Notes under the pieces: model-generated
Database searches by the model: none
What the model saw: the letters and a program-made list of their open reading frames with translations, nothing else
Told to the model about the DNA's origin: nothing
Shown here: positions 52,073 through 60,723 of the stretch, piece after piece
Layout of the letters: every line of letters starts with the position of its first letter
Position numbering within the stretch: the first letter of the stretch is position 1
Made by a program: the position numbers and the translations under genes
Assembly: GCF_001428105.1 (NCBI RefSeq)
Contig: NZ_LMSJ01000023.1
Location: forward strand, 64,147 to 128,146
Length of the DNA: 64,000 nucleotides
Direction of reading: 5' to 3'
Source of the DNA: Paenibacillus sp. Soil766
GTDB taxonomy: Bacteria; Bacillota; Bacilli; Paenibacillales; NBRC-103111

Positions 52073-53203
52073 CTAAACCTTCGCAGCTTCTTTCACAAGC
52101 GCTACAACGAGCTCAGCCGTTTTGACGAGATCCTTTATCGCAATACGTTCTTTAACGGTATGAATGTCTAAATAACCAACGGCCAAATTCACCGTAGGAA
52201 TCCCCATCCCGTTGAACACATTCGCGTCACTGCCGCCACCCGAGTGGAAGGTACTTGCCGTTAACCCGATCGTGCTCATCGCGCGAGAAGTTAATTGTAC
52301 AACCGGTGCAGAATCATCATGCATGTAGGATGCGTAGACGATATCGGCATGGAATTCACAAGTTGTGCCAGCTTCTGCTGCAGCAGATTCACAAGCCTGT
52401 TTCATCGCTTCTATCTGTGCTTCCAATTTGTGCTGAACAATACTGCGTGCTTCCGCTTCCATCTTCACTTTATCACAGACCACGTTCAATGGGCCTACGC
52501 CCGAAAAGCTGCCAATGTTCGCTGTCGTTTCATTATCAATTCTGCCGAGGGACATGCGAGAAACGGCTTTACTAGCCACTTGGATAGCCGAGATGCCATC
52601 TTCCGGATTCACACCAGCGTGTGCTGTTTTGCCATGGAAAATGATTTCAATCTCTGCACGTCCAGGTGCCGCAGTTGCAATTGCACCGAGGTTCCCATTG
52701 GAATCTAATGCGAAGCCATAGTCAGCTTCCATACTGCTGCGCTCCATTGCGCGAGCACCCTTCAATCCACTTTCTTCCCCAGCAGTAATGACGAACTGAA
52801 TACGACCATGCGGAATGTTCTGTTCTTTCAGAACTTGAATCCCTTCGAGCATAGCTGCAATTCCAGCTTTATCATCGCTGCCAAGAATTGTTGTGCCATC
52901 AGAACGAATATACCCATCTTCACCAATTTGCGGTTTAATACCATTTCCAGGAGCAACTGTGTCCATATGCGAAGTGAAGAAAATGGTAGGGATTGCTGGG
53001 TTGCTGTCTGTCGCTTCCAAGGTGCAGATTAAGTTACCTGCACCATGTCCACTCTTAGCCATCGAAGCATCCTCAACAACCTTCAAGCCAAGTTGGCTGA
53101 ATTTCTCTTTGAGCACAACGCAAATGTCTTGCTCAAATCGAGTTTCACTATCCACCTTCACAAGTGATATGAACTCTTGAACTAAACGATCTTGCATAAT
53201 CAT
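52073..53203 (-). CDS. M20-family metallopeptidase, PepT-like (YqjE type)
   Basis: Predicted zinc aminopeptidase of about 376 residues in the tripeptidase T-like group, similar to B. subtilis YqjE. Metal ligands and active-site residues: TSHMDTVAPG (His, Asp), GSDDKAGIAAM (bridging Asp), AGEESGLKGA (catalytic and metal Glu), ALDSNG and a C-terminal His in DIHT. ATG 53203 has GGAGGAAAG 7 bp upstream. It is followed on the opposite strand by mciZ and preceded by a 34-residue miniprotein gene. Confidence 0.9.
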   Translation of the reverse strand: MIMQDRLVQEFISLVKVDSETRFEQDICVVLKEKFSQLGLKVVEDASMAKSGHGAGNLICTLEATDSNPAIPTIFFTSHMDTVAPGNGIKPQIGEDGYIRSDGTTILGSDDKAGIAAMLEGIQVLKEQNIPHGRIQFVITAGEESGLKGARAMERSSMEADYGFALDSNGNLGAIATAAPGRAEIEIIFHGKTAHAGVNPEDGISAIQVASKAVSRMSLGRIDNETTANIGSFSGVGPLNVVCDKVKMEAEARSIVQHKLEAQIEAMKQACESAAAEAGTTCEFHADIVYASYMHDDSAPVVQLTSRAMSTIGLTASTFHSGGGSDANVFNGMGIPTVNLAVGYLDIHTVKERIAIKDLVKTAELVVALVKEAAKV

Positions 53204-53275
53204 GTACTTTCCTCCGATACACACTTTGAGTTACAATAAAACAGTACAAGCTTGGATGAAAAAGGAGTGAATCCC

Positions 53276-53380
53276 ATGCTACAGAATAAGAAATGGTTTA
53301 AAGTCGTTATTTACATTATGCTCATCGTGATGTTGTTATCCAGTTTATTGTTTACAGCCGGATTATTTTTCACATCTTAA
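53276..53380 (+). CDS. Prli42-like stressosome-associated miniprotein
   Basis: A 34-residue protein reading MLQNKKWFKVVIYIMLIVML then LSSLLFTAGLFFTS, found by inspection. The basic N-terminus NKK-K and one membrane helix match Prli42, a 31-residue Firmicute miniprotein that anchors the stressosome in Listeria. AAGGAGTG lies 8-9 bp upstream of ATG 53276. It stands divergent from the peptidase gene and convergent with bkdB, whose stop is 4 bp away. Position next to a YqjE-type peptidase also suits, though the link is from memory. Confidence 0.7.
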   Translation: MLQNKKWFKVVIYIMLIVMLLSSLLFTAGLFFTS

Positions 53381-53384
53381 TCCG

Positions 53385-54716
53385 TTAGTAAATTTTAGTA
53401 TCCGCGTTGTAGCTTTCTAAATTTTCTTTCACTCTTTGTAGGAACCTTCCACAGATCACACCATCCAGAATCCTGTGATCGAGCGATAAACAAAGGTTAA
53501 CCATGGAGCGAACCGCTATCATATCTTGAATCACGACAGGCTTCTTCACGATCGATTCGAACGTCACAATCGCTGCTTGCGGGTAGTTAATGATTGGGTA
53601 TGACAGAATCGAACCGAAGGAGCCTGTATTATTAACGGTAAATGTACCGCCAACCATATCCGTGAGTGCTAATTTCCCCGCACGCGTTTTCTTCGTCAAC
53701 TCATCAATTTCCCTTGCAAGTCCTGCGATATTCTTTTGATCTGCTTTCTTGATCACGGGAGTCATTACGGAATCTTCCGTGCCAACAGATAGGGAAATAT
53801 TAATATCGCGTTTCACAATAATTTTATCAACAGCCCATACGGAATTTATAATCGGATAATCTTTGATCGCATTGACGACAGCTTTCAGCATGAACGCAAG
53901 GTATGTCAGGTTGATGCCCTCGCGGCGCATAAACTCATCCTTCACTTTGTTCCTCAGAACAACTAAATTCGTTACATCCACTTCAATCATGGTCCAAGCG
54001 TGAGGAATTTCGGTGACGCTTTGGCGCATCTTCGTAGCAATCGCATTACGCATTGGTGTTACATCAATGAAATGCTCATTCTTCGCATCCAGGTTGTGTC
54101 CTTCTGCTTCGAGCAGCGGCGTTTGTGGACTCGCTGATAAATGGATACCCGAGCTGCGAACAGGCTGACTCACTGGTTCCTCTTGCGCAACAGGGGAAAC
54201 GGGTGCTGCTGCAGAAACTGCTTGAACAGCCGCAGGTGCCGCGTTAGCTCCATTGGATGAAATGAAAGTCTCTACATCCTTGCGAGTTATACGTCCACCA
54301 AGGCCTGTCCCTGCTACGCGTGACAAATCCACACGGTTATCTTGGGCAAGTCTGTGGACCGCTGGGGAGAAGCGGCCACGCATGCTTTGATCCGCGTCTT
54401 CGGACACAACAGCCGTATCTGTGACAGCAACAGACGCTAATGAAGCCGCCGCTGAGGTGCCAGCCGGCTCCTCAATGACACAAATCGCTTCGCCAACCGC
54501 AGCCGTTTCACCATCGCCGACAATAATTTTGATCAGCTTGCCCTCAATAGGACTAGGCATTTCTGTATTTACTTTCTCTGTGAAAAGCTCACAAAGAACG
54601 TCATATTGTTCAATATAATCGCCTGGCTTTTTCAGCCATTTGCCGATTGTAGCCGAAACGAGACTTTCCGCCAAATGCGGAACAGTAACCTCGGTGAGGC
54701 GGCCGGTTTGGTTCAT
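53385..54716 (-). CDS. bkdB: Branched-chain alpha-keto acid dehydrogenase E2
   Basis: Dihydrolipoyl acyltransferase core of the branched-chain keto acid dehydrogenase, giving isobutyryl-, isovaleryl- and methylbutyryl-CoA for iso/anteiso fatty acids. The 443-residue protein has one lipoyl domain (lipoyl-Lys in ELFTEKVNTE), a peripheral-subunit-binding domain (FSPAVHRLAQDNRVDLSRVA), an Ala/Pro-rich hinge and the catalytic domain ending SLDHRILDG. It follows bkdAB after a 48-bp gap. Confidence 0.95.
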   Translation of the reverse strand: MNQTGRLTEVTVPHLAESLVSATIGKWLKKPGDYIEQYDVLCELFTEKVNTEMPSPIEGKLIKIIVGDGETAAVGEAICVIEEPAGTSAAASLASVAVTDTAVVSEDADQSMRGRFSPAVHRLAQDNRVDLSRVAGTGLGGRITRKDVETFISSNGANAAPAAVQAVSAAAPVSPVAQEEPVSQPVRSSGIHLSASPQTPLLEAEGHNLDAKNEHFIDVTPMRNAIATKMRQSVTEIPHAWTMIEVDVTNLVVLRNKVKDEFMRREGINLTYLAFMLKAVVNAIKDYPIINSVWAVDKIIVKRDINISLSVGTEDSVMTPVIKKADQKNIAGLAREIDELTKKTRAGKLALTDMVGGTFTVNNTGSFGSILSYPIINYPQAAIVTFESIVKKPVVIQDMIAVRSMVNLCLSLDHRILDGVICGRFLQRVKENLESYNADTKIY

Positions 54717-54764
54717 ACAAGTACCTCCTAATTTCGGAAAAGATCAACGAATAAGAACAAAGTT

Positions 54765-55745
54765 CTAGAATAAAGCAAGCTGACGCATAGCATCCTTCAA
54801 CTTATCAGCATTCAGAAGGAAAAACTTCTCCATCGGAGGATTGCTGGCAACGGCAGGAACATCAGGGCCGCATAATCTTGCGATTGGCGCATCTAACTCA
54901 AACAGCATTTCTTCCGCGATAATGGCAGATACTTCTGCGCCTACACCACCGGTCTTGTTGTCCTCATGCGTAATGAGTACTTTGCCTGTTTTTCTAGCAG
55001 CTTCTAGGATCGCATCGCGATCGAGTGGCTGCAAGGTACGCAAATCAAGAACATGTGCCGAGATACCTTCCTTAGCCAGCTCTTCTGCGGCTTGAAGCAC
55101 ATAATTGACTACCATGCCATAGGCGATGACGGTAATATCCGTTCCTTGACGCTTCACGTCAGCTTTACCGATAGGTACAATGTAGTCTTCTTCCGGAACT
55201 TCGGCCGATAATGCCAAGTAACACTTCTTATGTTCAAAATAAAGCACAGGATCGCCATCGCGAATAGCGGCTTTCAGCAAACCTTTGGCGTCATAAGGGT
55301 TCGATGGGGCTACGATTTTCAGGCCTGGTGTACCAAAGAACACCGATTCTGGACATTGTGAATGGTACAACGCACCGGCGCCTGTTGCACCATAGGGTGC
55401 GCGAATGACAATCGGGCAGCTCCAGTCATTGTTCGAACGATAGCGAATTTTCGCAGCTTCGCTCAGGATTTGGTTCGTTGCCGGGAAAATAAAATCGGCA
55501 AATTGAATTTCTGCAATTGGCTTCATCCCATACATCGCTGCACCGATGGCAACACCAACGATTGCCGATTCTGCAAGTGGGGTGTCCATCACGCGTTCTT
55601 CGCCAAATAGATCGCGAAGCCCCTTGGTCGTGTTAAGAACACCACCTTTTCCTACATCCTCACCTAGAACGAATACGTTATCATCCTGTTGCATTTCCTC
55701 TTGCATCGCAGAACGGATTGCTTCCAAATACGTTATAACAGCCAT
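54765..55745 (-). CDS. bkdAB: Branched-chain keto acid dehydrogenase E1 beta
   Basis: Beta subunit of the TPP-dependent E1 component. The 326-residue protein has AIRSAMQEEMQQD, GEDVGKGGVLNTTKGL, the PLAESAIVGVAIGAAMYGM region and VLITHEDNKTGGVGAE in the transketolase C domain. Its start overlaps/abuts the bkdAA stop (55745/55746), so both subunits are made together. Confidence 0.95.
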   Translation of the reverse strand: MAVITYLEAIRSAMQEEMQQDDNVFVLGEDVGKGGVLNTTKGLRDLFGEERVMDTPLAESAIVGVAIGAAMYGMKPIAEIQFADFIFPATNQILSEAAKIRYRSNNDWSCPIVIRAPYGATGAGALYHSQCPESVFFGTPGLKIVAPSNPYDAKGLLKAAIRDGDPVLYFEHKKCYLALSAEVPEEDYIVPIGKADVKRQGTDITVIAYGMVVNYVLQAAEELAKEGISAHVLDLRTLQPLDRDAILEAARKTGKVLITHEDNKTGGVGAEVSAIIAEEMLFELDAPIARLCGPDVPAVASNPPMEKFFLLNADKLKDAMRQLALF

Positions 55746-56756
55746 CTATTTGCCATCTCCTTCCGCATAAACATGAAGAAGCGTATCTTCCGGCTTCGGA
55801 TAAGGGGCAAGATCAGCATACTTCGTGGCTTCATTAACTTCTTGCTTTTGGCGTTCTTGAAGTGCTAGATCTTGTTCTTCACTCCACAGCTCACAAGCGA
55901 TGAGATATTCCTTGAACTTCAAGATGCCATCTTTCTTGCGATTTTCTTCGACTTCTTCCTTCGTACGGTACAGCATATCGTCATCCGATGTGGAATGCGG
56001 CATAATGCGATAGCACATCATCTCGATCAATGTTGGACCTTCTCCACGAAGGGCTCTTTCTCTTGCTTCTTTCGTTACGCGATACATTTCTAAGACATCC
56101 GTACCATCGACCTGAACACCTGGGAAGCCGTATCCAATCGCACGATCCGCGATTTTCCCTGCTACCTGCTTATGAAGTGGGACAGAAATTGCGTACTGGT
56201 TATTTTCGCATACGAAAATAACCGGCAGTTTATGTACTCCTGCGAAATTACAGCCTTCATGGAAATCCCCTTGGTTGCTGGAACCTTCCCCGAATGAAAC
56301 GAAAGTAACGAAATCCTGTTTTTTCATTTTCGCCGCCAAAGCAATCCCCGCTGCATGCGGAACTTGCGTAGTAACAGGTGAAGATGCCGTTACGACATGA
56401 TTTTTACGATCACCGAAATGCCCTGCCATTTGTCTTCCGCCGCTATTCACATCTTCTGCTTTACAGAAAATAGCGAGCATGAGATCTTTCACAGTCATCC
56501 CAACCGATAAAACGAACGCATAATCGCGGTAATAGGGCAAGAAATAATCCTTCTGAGACTGCATCGCGAAGGCCATGCCTACTTGTCCGGCATATTGTCC
56601 CATTCCTGAAACGTGAAACGGAATTTTGCCAGCGCGTTGCAGCATGAAAGCACGCTCATCAAATTTAGTTGCAAGGCTCATGACCGTATACATACGTACG
56701 GCTTCATCATCGGATAATCCTAAACTTCTGTGCTTATATAGCTGACCAATGGACAT
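55746..56756 (-). CDS. bkdAA: Branched-chain keto acid dehydrogenase E1 alpha
   Basis: TPP-binding E1 alpha subunit. The 336-residue protein has the thiamine diphosphate motif GEGSSNQGDFHEGCNFAGVH with IFVCENNQYAIS, and the phosphorylation-loop-like region YRIMPHSTSDD. Length and order (lpdV, bkdAA, bkdAB, bkdB) match the B. subtilis bkd operon. ATG 56756 has AAGGAGGC upstream. Confidence 0.95.
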   Translation of the reverse strand: MSIGQLYKHRSLGLSDDEAVRMYTVMSLATKFDERAFMLQRAGKIPFHVSGMGQYAGQVGMAFAMQSQKDYFLPYYRDYAFVLSVGMTVKDLMLAIFCKAEDVNSGGRQMAGHFGDRKNHVVTASSPVTTQVPHAAGIALAAKMKKQDFVTFVSFGEGSSNQGDFHEGCNFAGVHKLPVIFVCENNQYAISVPLHKQVAGKIADRAIGYGFPGVQVDGTDVLEMYRVTKEARERALRGEGPTLIEMMCYRIMPHSTSDDDMLYRTKEEVEENRKKDGILKFKEYLIACELWSEEQDLALQERQKQEVNEATKYADLAPYPKPEDTLLHVYAEGDGK

Positions 56757-56835
56757 GGAGTTTGCCTCCTTAGTGAGATTAAATGGCTTTATAAACTTAA
56801 TACCTGGTCCTAGTACTTGACTCTATAAGCATATT

Positions 56836-56853
56836 ATAAACGCAAACGTTTAT
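56836..56853. promoter_or_regulatory. Inverted repeat between lpdV and bkdAA
   Basis: Perfect ATAAACG-CAAA-CGTTTAT in the 108-bp lpdV-bkdAA gap. It has no following T-run, so a DNA operator is more likely than a terminator. It only partly resembles the CcpA cre pattern. Confidence 0.35.
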
Positions 56854-56864
56854 GATTACAATTT

Positions 56865-58289
56865 TTATCCGCTAATTGCAATGCCATCCACAGCTAGCAT
56901 CGCTTCACCCAAAGCCTCCGAAAGTGTAGGATGCGGGTGAATGGTCTGTCCAACTTCCCAAGGCGTTGCATTCAACACTTGGGCTAGCGCTGCTTCTGTA
57001 ATGCTATTGGTTACTTGGGGGCCAATCATGTGAACCCCTAGAATATCATTCGTATCTTTATCTGCAATTACTTTCACAAAGCCATCGGAATCCCCATAAA
57101 CTAGAGCTTTCCCTATTCCCTTAAAACTAAATTTACCAACTTTCACTTGGCGGCCTTGATCAATCGCCTGCTGCTGGGTCCAGCCAACACTGGCAATCTC
57201 AGGTCTTGTATAGGTACATTTGGCTACCAGGTGCGTCTGCAGTTCATCCGGATGATGGCCGGCGATATGTTCTGCTGCAACAATTCCCTCGTGGCCTGCC
57301 ATATGCGCCAGCATGAGCCCACCGATTACATCACCAACCGCATAGATATGGGATTCCGTCGTTTGCATGTAGCGATTAACGCGAATTACGCCTTTATCAA
57401 TTTTGATATCCGTATTCTCAAGCCCCATTGCTTCTACATTCGCTACGCGGCCAACCGAAACTAGCACTCGTTCAGCGGATAGTTCATATATCTCTCCCTG
57501 CTTGTCCACTTGCATCGTAACCTTGCCATCTGTCACTTTCACAGACTCAGGCAGCAACTTCGTACCCGTCTCCAGCTTAATCCCGCGTTTCTTGAATAAA
57601 CGCTCCAACTCTTTAGAAACATCTTCGTCTTCTAAGCTGACTAAATGCTTATCGACTTCTACAATCGTTACCTCCACGCCAAAATCGTTCAACATCGAAG
57701 CCCATTCAACACCGATGACGCCACCGCCAACAATGATGATCGACTTCGGCAGACTCTCCATCCGCAGTGCATCTTCACTGGTAATAATCGAAGTACCGTC
57801 TATCTCTAATCCAGGCAAACTGCGCGGTCTAGAGCCCGTAGCAATAATTAAATTGCTCGAAAGGAGTGTTTCAATATCTCCATCCTCCTTCTCAACCGAA
57901 ACAGCACCGCTGCGTGGTGAGAAAATCGAAGGTCCGATAATTCGCCCATTTCCATGGTGAATGGCAATCTTATTCTTTTTCATCAGAAATTGAAGTCCTT
58001 GATGCAGTTGATCGACAATTCGTTGCTTACGTACTAAAACTTGGTCAAAATTCAACGAGATCGATGCTGCTGAGATGCCATAATCCTCGCTATGCTTCAT
58101 CGCGGCATAAACTTCAGCACTTCTAAGCAAGGCTTTACTTGGGATACAGCCCTGATGCAGGCACGTACCGCCCATTTTATCACGTTCGACAATCGCCACA
58201 GACTTCCCAAGCTGTGCAGCACGAATTGCTGCGGTATACCCGCCGATTCCGCCACCTAAAACCACAACATCATATCTATGTTCACTCAT
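56865..58289 (-). CDS. lpdV: Dihydrolipoyl dehydrogenase (E3)
   Basis: Flavoenzyme that re-oxidises the lipoyl groups of the bkd complex with NAD+. The 474-residue protein has the FAD motif VVLGGGIGGYTAAI, redox cysteines in GGTCLHQGCIPSKALL, NAD motif IVGGGVIGVEWASM, second FAD motif IYAVGDVIGG and the C-terminal catalytic HPHPTLSE. It heads the bkd genes. The B. subtilis ptb-bcd-buk genes upstream are absent here. Confidence 0.96.
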   Translation of the reverse strand: MSEHRYDVVVLGGGIGGYTAAIRAAQLGKSVAIVERDKMGGTCLHQGCIPSKALLRSAEVYAAMKHSEDYGISAASISLNFDQVLVRKQRIVDQLHQGLQFLMKKNKIAIHHGNGRIIGPSIFSPRSGAVSVEKEDGDIETLLSSNLIIATGSRPRSLPGLEIDGTSIITSEDALRMESLPKSIIIVGGGVIGVEWASMLNDFGVEVTIVEVDKHLVSLEDEDVSKELERLFKKRGIKLETGTKLLPESVKVTDGKVTMQVDKQGEIYELSAERVLVSVGRVANVEAMGLENTDIKIDKGVIRVNRYMQTTESHIYAVGDVIGGLMLAHMAGHEGIVAAEHIAGHHPDELQTHLVAKCTYTRPEIASVGWTQQQAIDQGRQVKVGKFSFKGIGKALVYGDSDGFVKVIADKDTNDILGVHMIGPQVTNSITEAALAQVLNATPWEVGQTIHPHPTLSEALGEAMLAVDGIAISG

Positions 58290-58387
58290 GCTTGGTAAGC
58301 CTCCTATGAAACAATTACTTGTTATATGTATATGTGCGTCTCTATTATATTACCCTTTTTTGGGATCGAAGTCATAGTCTTATTTAT

Positions 58388-58458
58388 GAGAAAAACTTCT
58401 ATCGAAGCAATTCGAGGATGAGCGACCGTGTTTTAAATGCTGCTTTTAACGCCAATAA
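58388..58458 (+). repeat. 71-bp intergenic repeat, copy 2
   Basis: Ungapped match to 11526-11596 (56 of 71 by hand). It starts with AACTTCTATCGAAG and ends CGCCAATAA; the following bases (TTTTTCCGAG..CGGAAA) look like a weakened version of the terminator hairpin that follows copy 1. It lies between lpdV and the DUF2627 gene. The 287-bp gap holds nothing else I can name. Confidence 0.7.
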
Positions 58459-58576
58459 CAATTTGTTTTTCCGAGCACCGGAAACTAATAAATTCTTGTG
58501 TGGGGAATTAGACACGCTAGCTGTTTCAGGTTATGATGTTAGAAAAAACATGTTTCATGTCAGCTAAGGAGTTACT

Positions 58577-58840
58577 ATGAAAGCACCCTTTTATCGTTTT
58601 ATTGCTATTCTACTTCTCGTTATTCCTGGAATAACCGCTACTTATGGCTTTCTCGCAATGAAAGATGCCTTTTTCGCACAATTCGATACAGTTGCTAATA
58701 GCGGTATGTTATGGGGGAAATTCTTCTTAGGCTTGGTACTATTTCTGATCGGAGTTGCCTTTATTGGCGGTTGGACCTTTTTCAGAGATCGCAAGCGGAA
58801 TTATCTAGCCCCGCGATTCAAACCAAAACGCAACAAATAG
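58577..58840 (+). CDS. DUF2627 family membrane protein (YqzF-like)
   Basis: An 87-residue protein with two membrane helices (about 6-28, 48-70) and a basic tail (RDRKRNYLAPRFKPKRNK). The motif PGITATYGFLAMKDAFF is typical of DUF2627. Function unknown. AAGGAG lies 8 bp before ATG 58577. It is near bkd genes as yqzF is in B. subtilis. Confidence 0.85.
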   Translation: MKAPFYRFIAILLLVIPGITATYGFLAMKDAFFAQFDTVANSGMLWGKFFLGLVLFLIGVAFIGGWTFFRDRKRNYLAPRFKPKRNK

Positions 58841-58867
58841 ACCGGACAATACGTCCGGTCTTTTTTC
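58839..58867 (+). terminator. Terminator of the DUF2627 gene
   Basis: Stem AGACCGGAC/GTCCGGTCT followed by TTTTT; overlaps the stop codon. Confidence 0.9.
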
Positions 58868-58877
58868 ATAACATCCC

Positions 58878-60035
58878 TCATTCTACACCGACAAGCTTCC
58901 ACACGACATGACTCGCACGCTTAAGAATCCAGTGAAGTTGGAACAGACTCAAACCAATGAAAACACAGGAAAGAGCGATAGTGGAAAGTGCCTCTTTCCG
59001 CCATTTCATTGGTTGATGGGTTAACGCTTGTAAGCTTTTAATATCTACAAGACGAGCACCAATTTTCATTCGAACAAGCAAGGCACTTCCCATATTTGCT
59101 ATGCCTTTCGCTACAAAATCACTCATATACGATTGTACACCGACGGTAATCAGCCATTCTCCACCCTTTTCATAGGCTAACATTAGAGCGGCATCTTCAC
59201 TGTTACCCATACAGGGCAAGACATGATGAGACTCAACGTAGTCAGTAGGAGAACTATTATTAAGGATCCCCTGAGGATTCGGGTAGGTGTGCACGATGAT
59301 TTCTGCACCACACTTCCATACTTGTTTCGAAATTTGCTCTGCATCACTTACAACTACATCTGGAAGATAACCGCTTGATAATAGCGCATCAGCCCCTGCA
59401 CCAACGCCAAGTAATAGCGGCTTAAACGCCGTTATAAAACCACTAGCCGCTTGCAGATCTTTCTTATACCCTTTTCCATCGGACACTACCAGGATTGGTT
59501 TACCCTTGAATTGCGTGCGTAACGGCAAGTTGGGCAAAGAATCTCTGACTGCTTGTTTTTCTCGCATAGCAAATGCCAGTGTATGTTCAATAAAGAGCTC
59601 CCATCGTTCACTTGCCTTCTCATTTGCAGCCTGTTGCGCCAACAGCCAATCTTCTCGTGTAAATGATTTACAAGAGATAGATTGACCGCCCACTTGGATC
59701 ATATTTTGATAAATGATCATTTCTGCTTCCGGCAGAAAGGTTTCAGCATGAACGGCGTCCACTTCAATAATCGGGATATTTTTTTGCAAAAGTAATAGTG
59801 GACCTTCCGTCGGAAACACACCACTCATAGCTTGCCCACAATGAACGATCGCTTTCACTCTTCGATCCAGCAGTTCTTGTGCATGTTCTTCCTCGATATC
59901 ACTTTGTGATGTCACGAGTATACGACCGCTTGAAAGCTGTTCAAACGTTTCAAATACTCCTGTTATTTTAGCTATTTTCCCTTTGCAAATTAGGTTAGGC
60001 TTCGCGGCAAATAAGGATAAGGATGACCAATTCAT
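58878..60035 (-). CDS. SteA-like cytokinetic protein with pyrophosphokinase-like fold
   Basis: A 385-residue protein that resembles SteA, a protein first described in actinobacterial division: an N-terminal domain (about 1-150), a central thiamin-pyrophosphokinase-like domain with GVGAGADALLSSGYLPDVVVSDAE (about 222-246) and PCMGNSEDAALMLAY, and a C-terminal membrane helix (about 353-372). The catalytic residues of true pyrophosphokinases are only partly kept. It is convergent with the DUF2627 gene. Identity is by overall layout, so SteA is a suggestion. Confidence 0.6.
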   Translation of the reverse strand: MNWSSLSLFAAKPNLICKGKIAKITGVFETFEQLSSGRILVTSQSDIEEEHAQELLDRRVKAIVHCGQAMSGVFPTEGPLLLLQKNIPIIEVDAVHAETFLPEAEMIIYQNMIQVGGQSISCKSFTREDWLLAQQAANEKASERWELFIEHTLAFAMREKQAVRDSLPNLPLRTQFKGKPILVVSDGKGYKKDLQAASGFITAFKPLLLGVGAGADALLSSGYLPDVVVSDAEQISKQVWKCGAEIIVHTYPNPQGILNNSSPTDYVESHHVLPCMGNSEDAALMLAYEKGGEWLITVGVQSYMSDFVAKGIANMGSALLVRMKIGARLVDIKSLQALTHQPMKWRKEALSTIALSCVFIGLSLFQLHWILKRASHVVWKLVGVE

Positions 60036-60168
60036 GGTTAGACACCTAGCTTTCCTAACGTAAGTCTCATGGCCTACCTAATTTACCCGAACCCACAAAA
60101 TTCTATGTATATTTTAAGCTTTGGATGGCAAGCATTGTTTATAATCGTCAAGAAAGGAGAGGACATCT

Positions 60169-60354
60169 ATGGAGCTAAACATGAGCGCAGACGAAGTGAT
60201 AGGCCAAATTGTACAGCTTCACAGTACAGGGGAATCGCTGGCCAAAAAAAATGTGAAGAAGCTGCATCCTGAACTTATGAAAAATGCCCTGTATTACTAC
60301 CCAAGCTGGGAACATGCTTTACAGAAGACTGGAGTCAGCACCATAGTTCACTAA
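60169..60354 (+). CDS. Small protein with one homing-endonuclease-associated-type repeat
   Basis: A 61-residue protein with a pattern QLHSTGESLAKKNVKKLHP followed by ALYYYPSWEHALQKTG, like the short repeat (about 45 aa) seen in multiples in homing-endonuclease-associated and some regulatory proteins; it forms a small helical DNA-binding unit. Only one copy is present. AAAGGAG lies 9-10 bp before ATG 60169. It is alone on the plus strand; role unknown. Confidence 0.7.
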   Translation: MELNMSADEVIGQIVQLHSTGESLAKKNVKKLHPELMKNALYYYPSWEHALQKTGVSTIVH

Positions 60355-60415
60355 ACATACATAGGTTGTACACTGATGCTCCGTGGGGAAGATCTCTGCG
60401 GGGCCGTTTTATGAC

Positions 60416-60595
60416 CTACTCGTCAAGTACTTCCCACTCCACTTGAACTATCCGATCAACCCATGTCCGAATTTTCACTTCGATCGCATGCTCGATCTCT
60501 TCGTCCGTCATTTCACCAAGCTTATGCTCGGCAATTTGGAGAACCTCCGTTTTCGTCGTTTCGCCATCTACCGCTAATTGAATTTGAATGCGCAT
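60416..60595 (-). CDS. Small uncharacterised protein
   Basis: A 59-residue protein, mixed beta/helix, with MRIQIQLAVDGETTKTEVLQ and an acidic helix EMTDEEIEHAIEVKIRTWV. Similar small acidic proteins are common in Bacillales, function unknown. ATG 60595 is set by AAAGGGTG 7 bp upstream. Three exact 11-bp repeats lie across and upstream of this ribosome site. Confidence 0.65.
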   Translation of the reverse strand: MRIQIQLAVDGETTKTEVLQIAEHKLGEMTDEEIEHAIEVKIRTWVDRIVQVEWEVLDE

Positions 60596-60607
60596 GTCGT
60601 TCACCCT

Positions 60608-60640
60608 TTTCATTATCTTTTCATTATCTTTTCATTATCA
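60608..60640. repeat. Three tandem copies of an 11-bp repeat at a ribosome site
   Basis: TTTTCATTATC occurs three times without change at 60608-60618, 60619-60629 and 60630-60640. On the minus strand the last copy supplies part of the AAAGGGTG ribosome site of the 60595 gene. Confidence 0.85.
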
Positions 60641-60723
60641 ACTAAACTTTCCATTGCCTCTTCCTCATCACCTGTTACAATAGAAATATACACGTACACT
60701 ATAAATAGAAAAGAGGAATGACA

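Noticed and set aside
56836..56853. CcpA cre site in the bkd genes
   Set aside because: The palindrome fits cre only partly; kept as an unnamed inverted repeat.
57403..57960. 185-codon plus-strand open frame opposite lpdV
   Set aside because: Low-complexity Ser/Thr-rich translation, a shadow of the well-supported lpdV gene.
58319..58567. 82-codon plus-strand open frame before the DUF2627 gene
   Set aside because: It runs through the 71-bp repeat and lacks a ribosome site at any start; treated as repeat, not gene.
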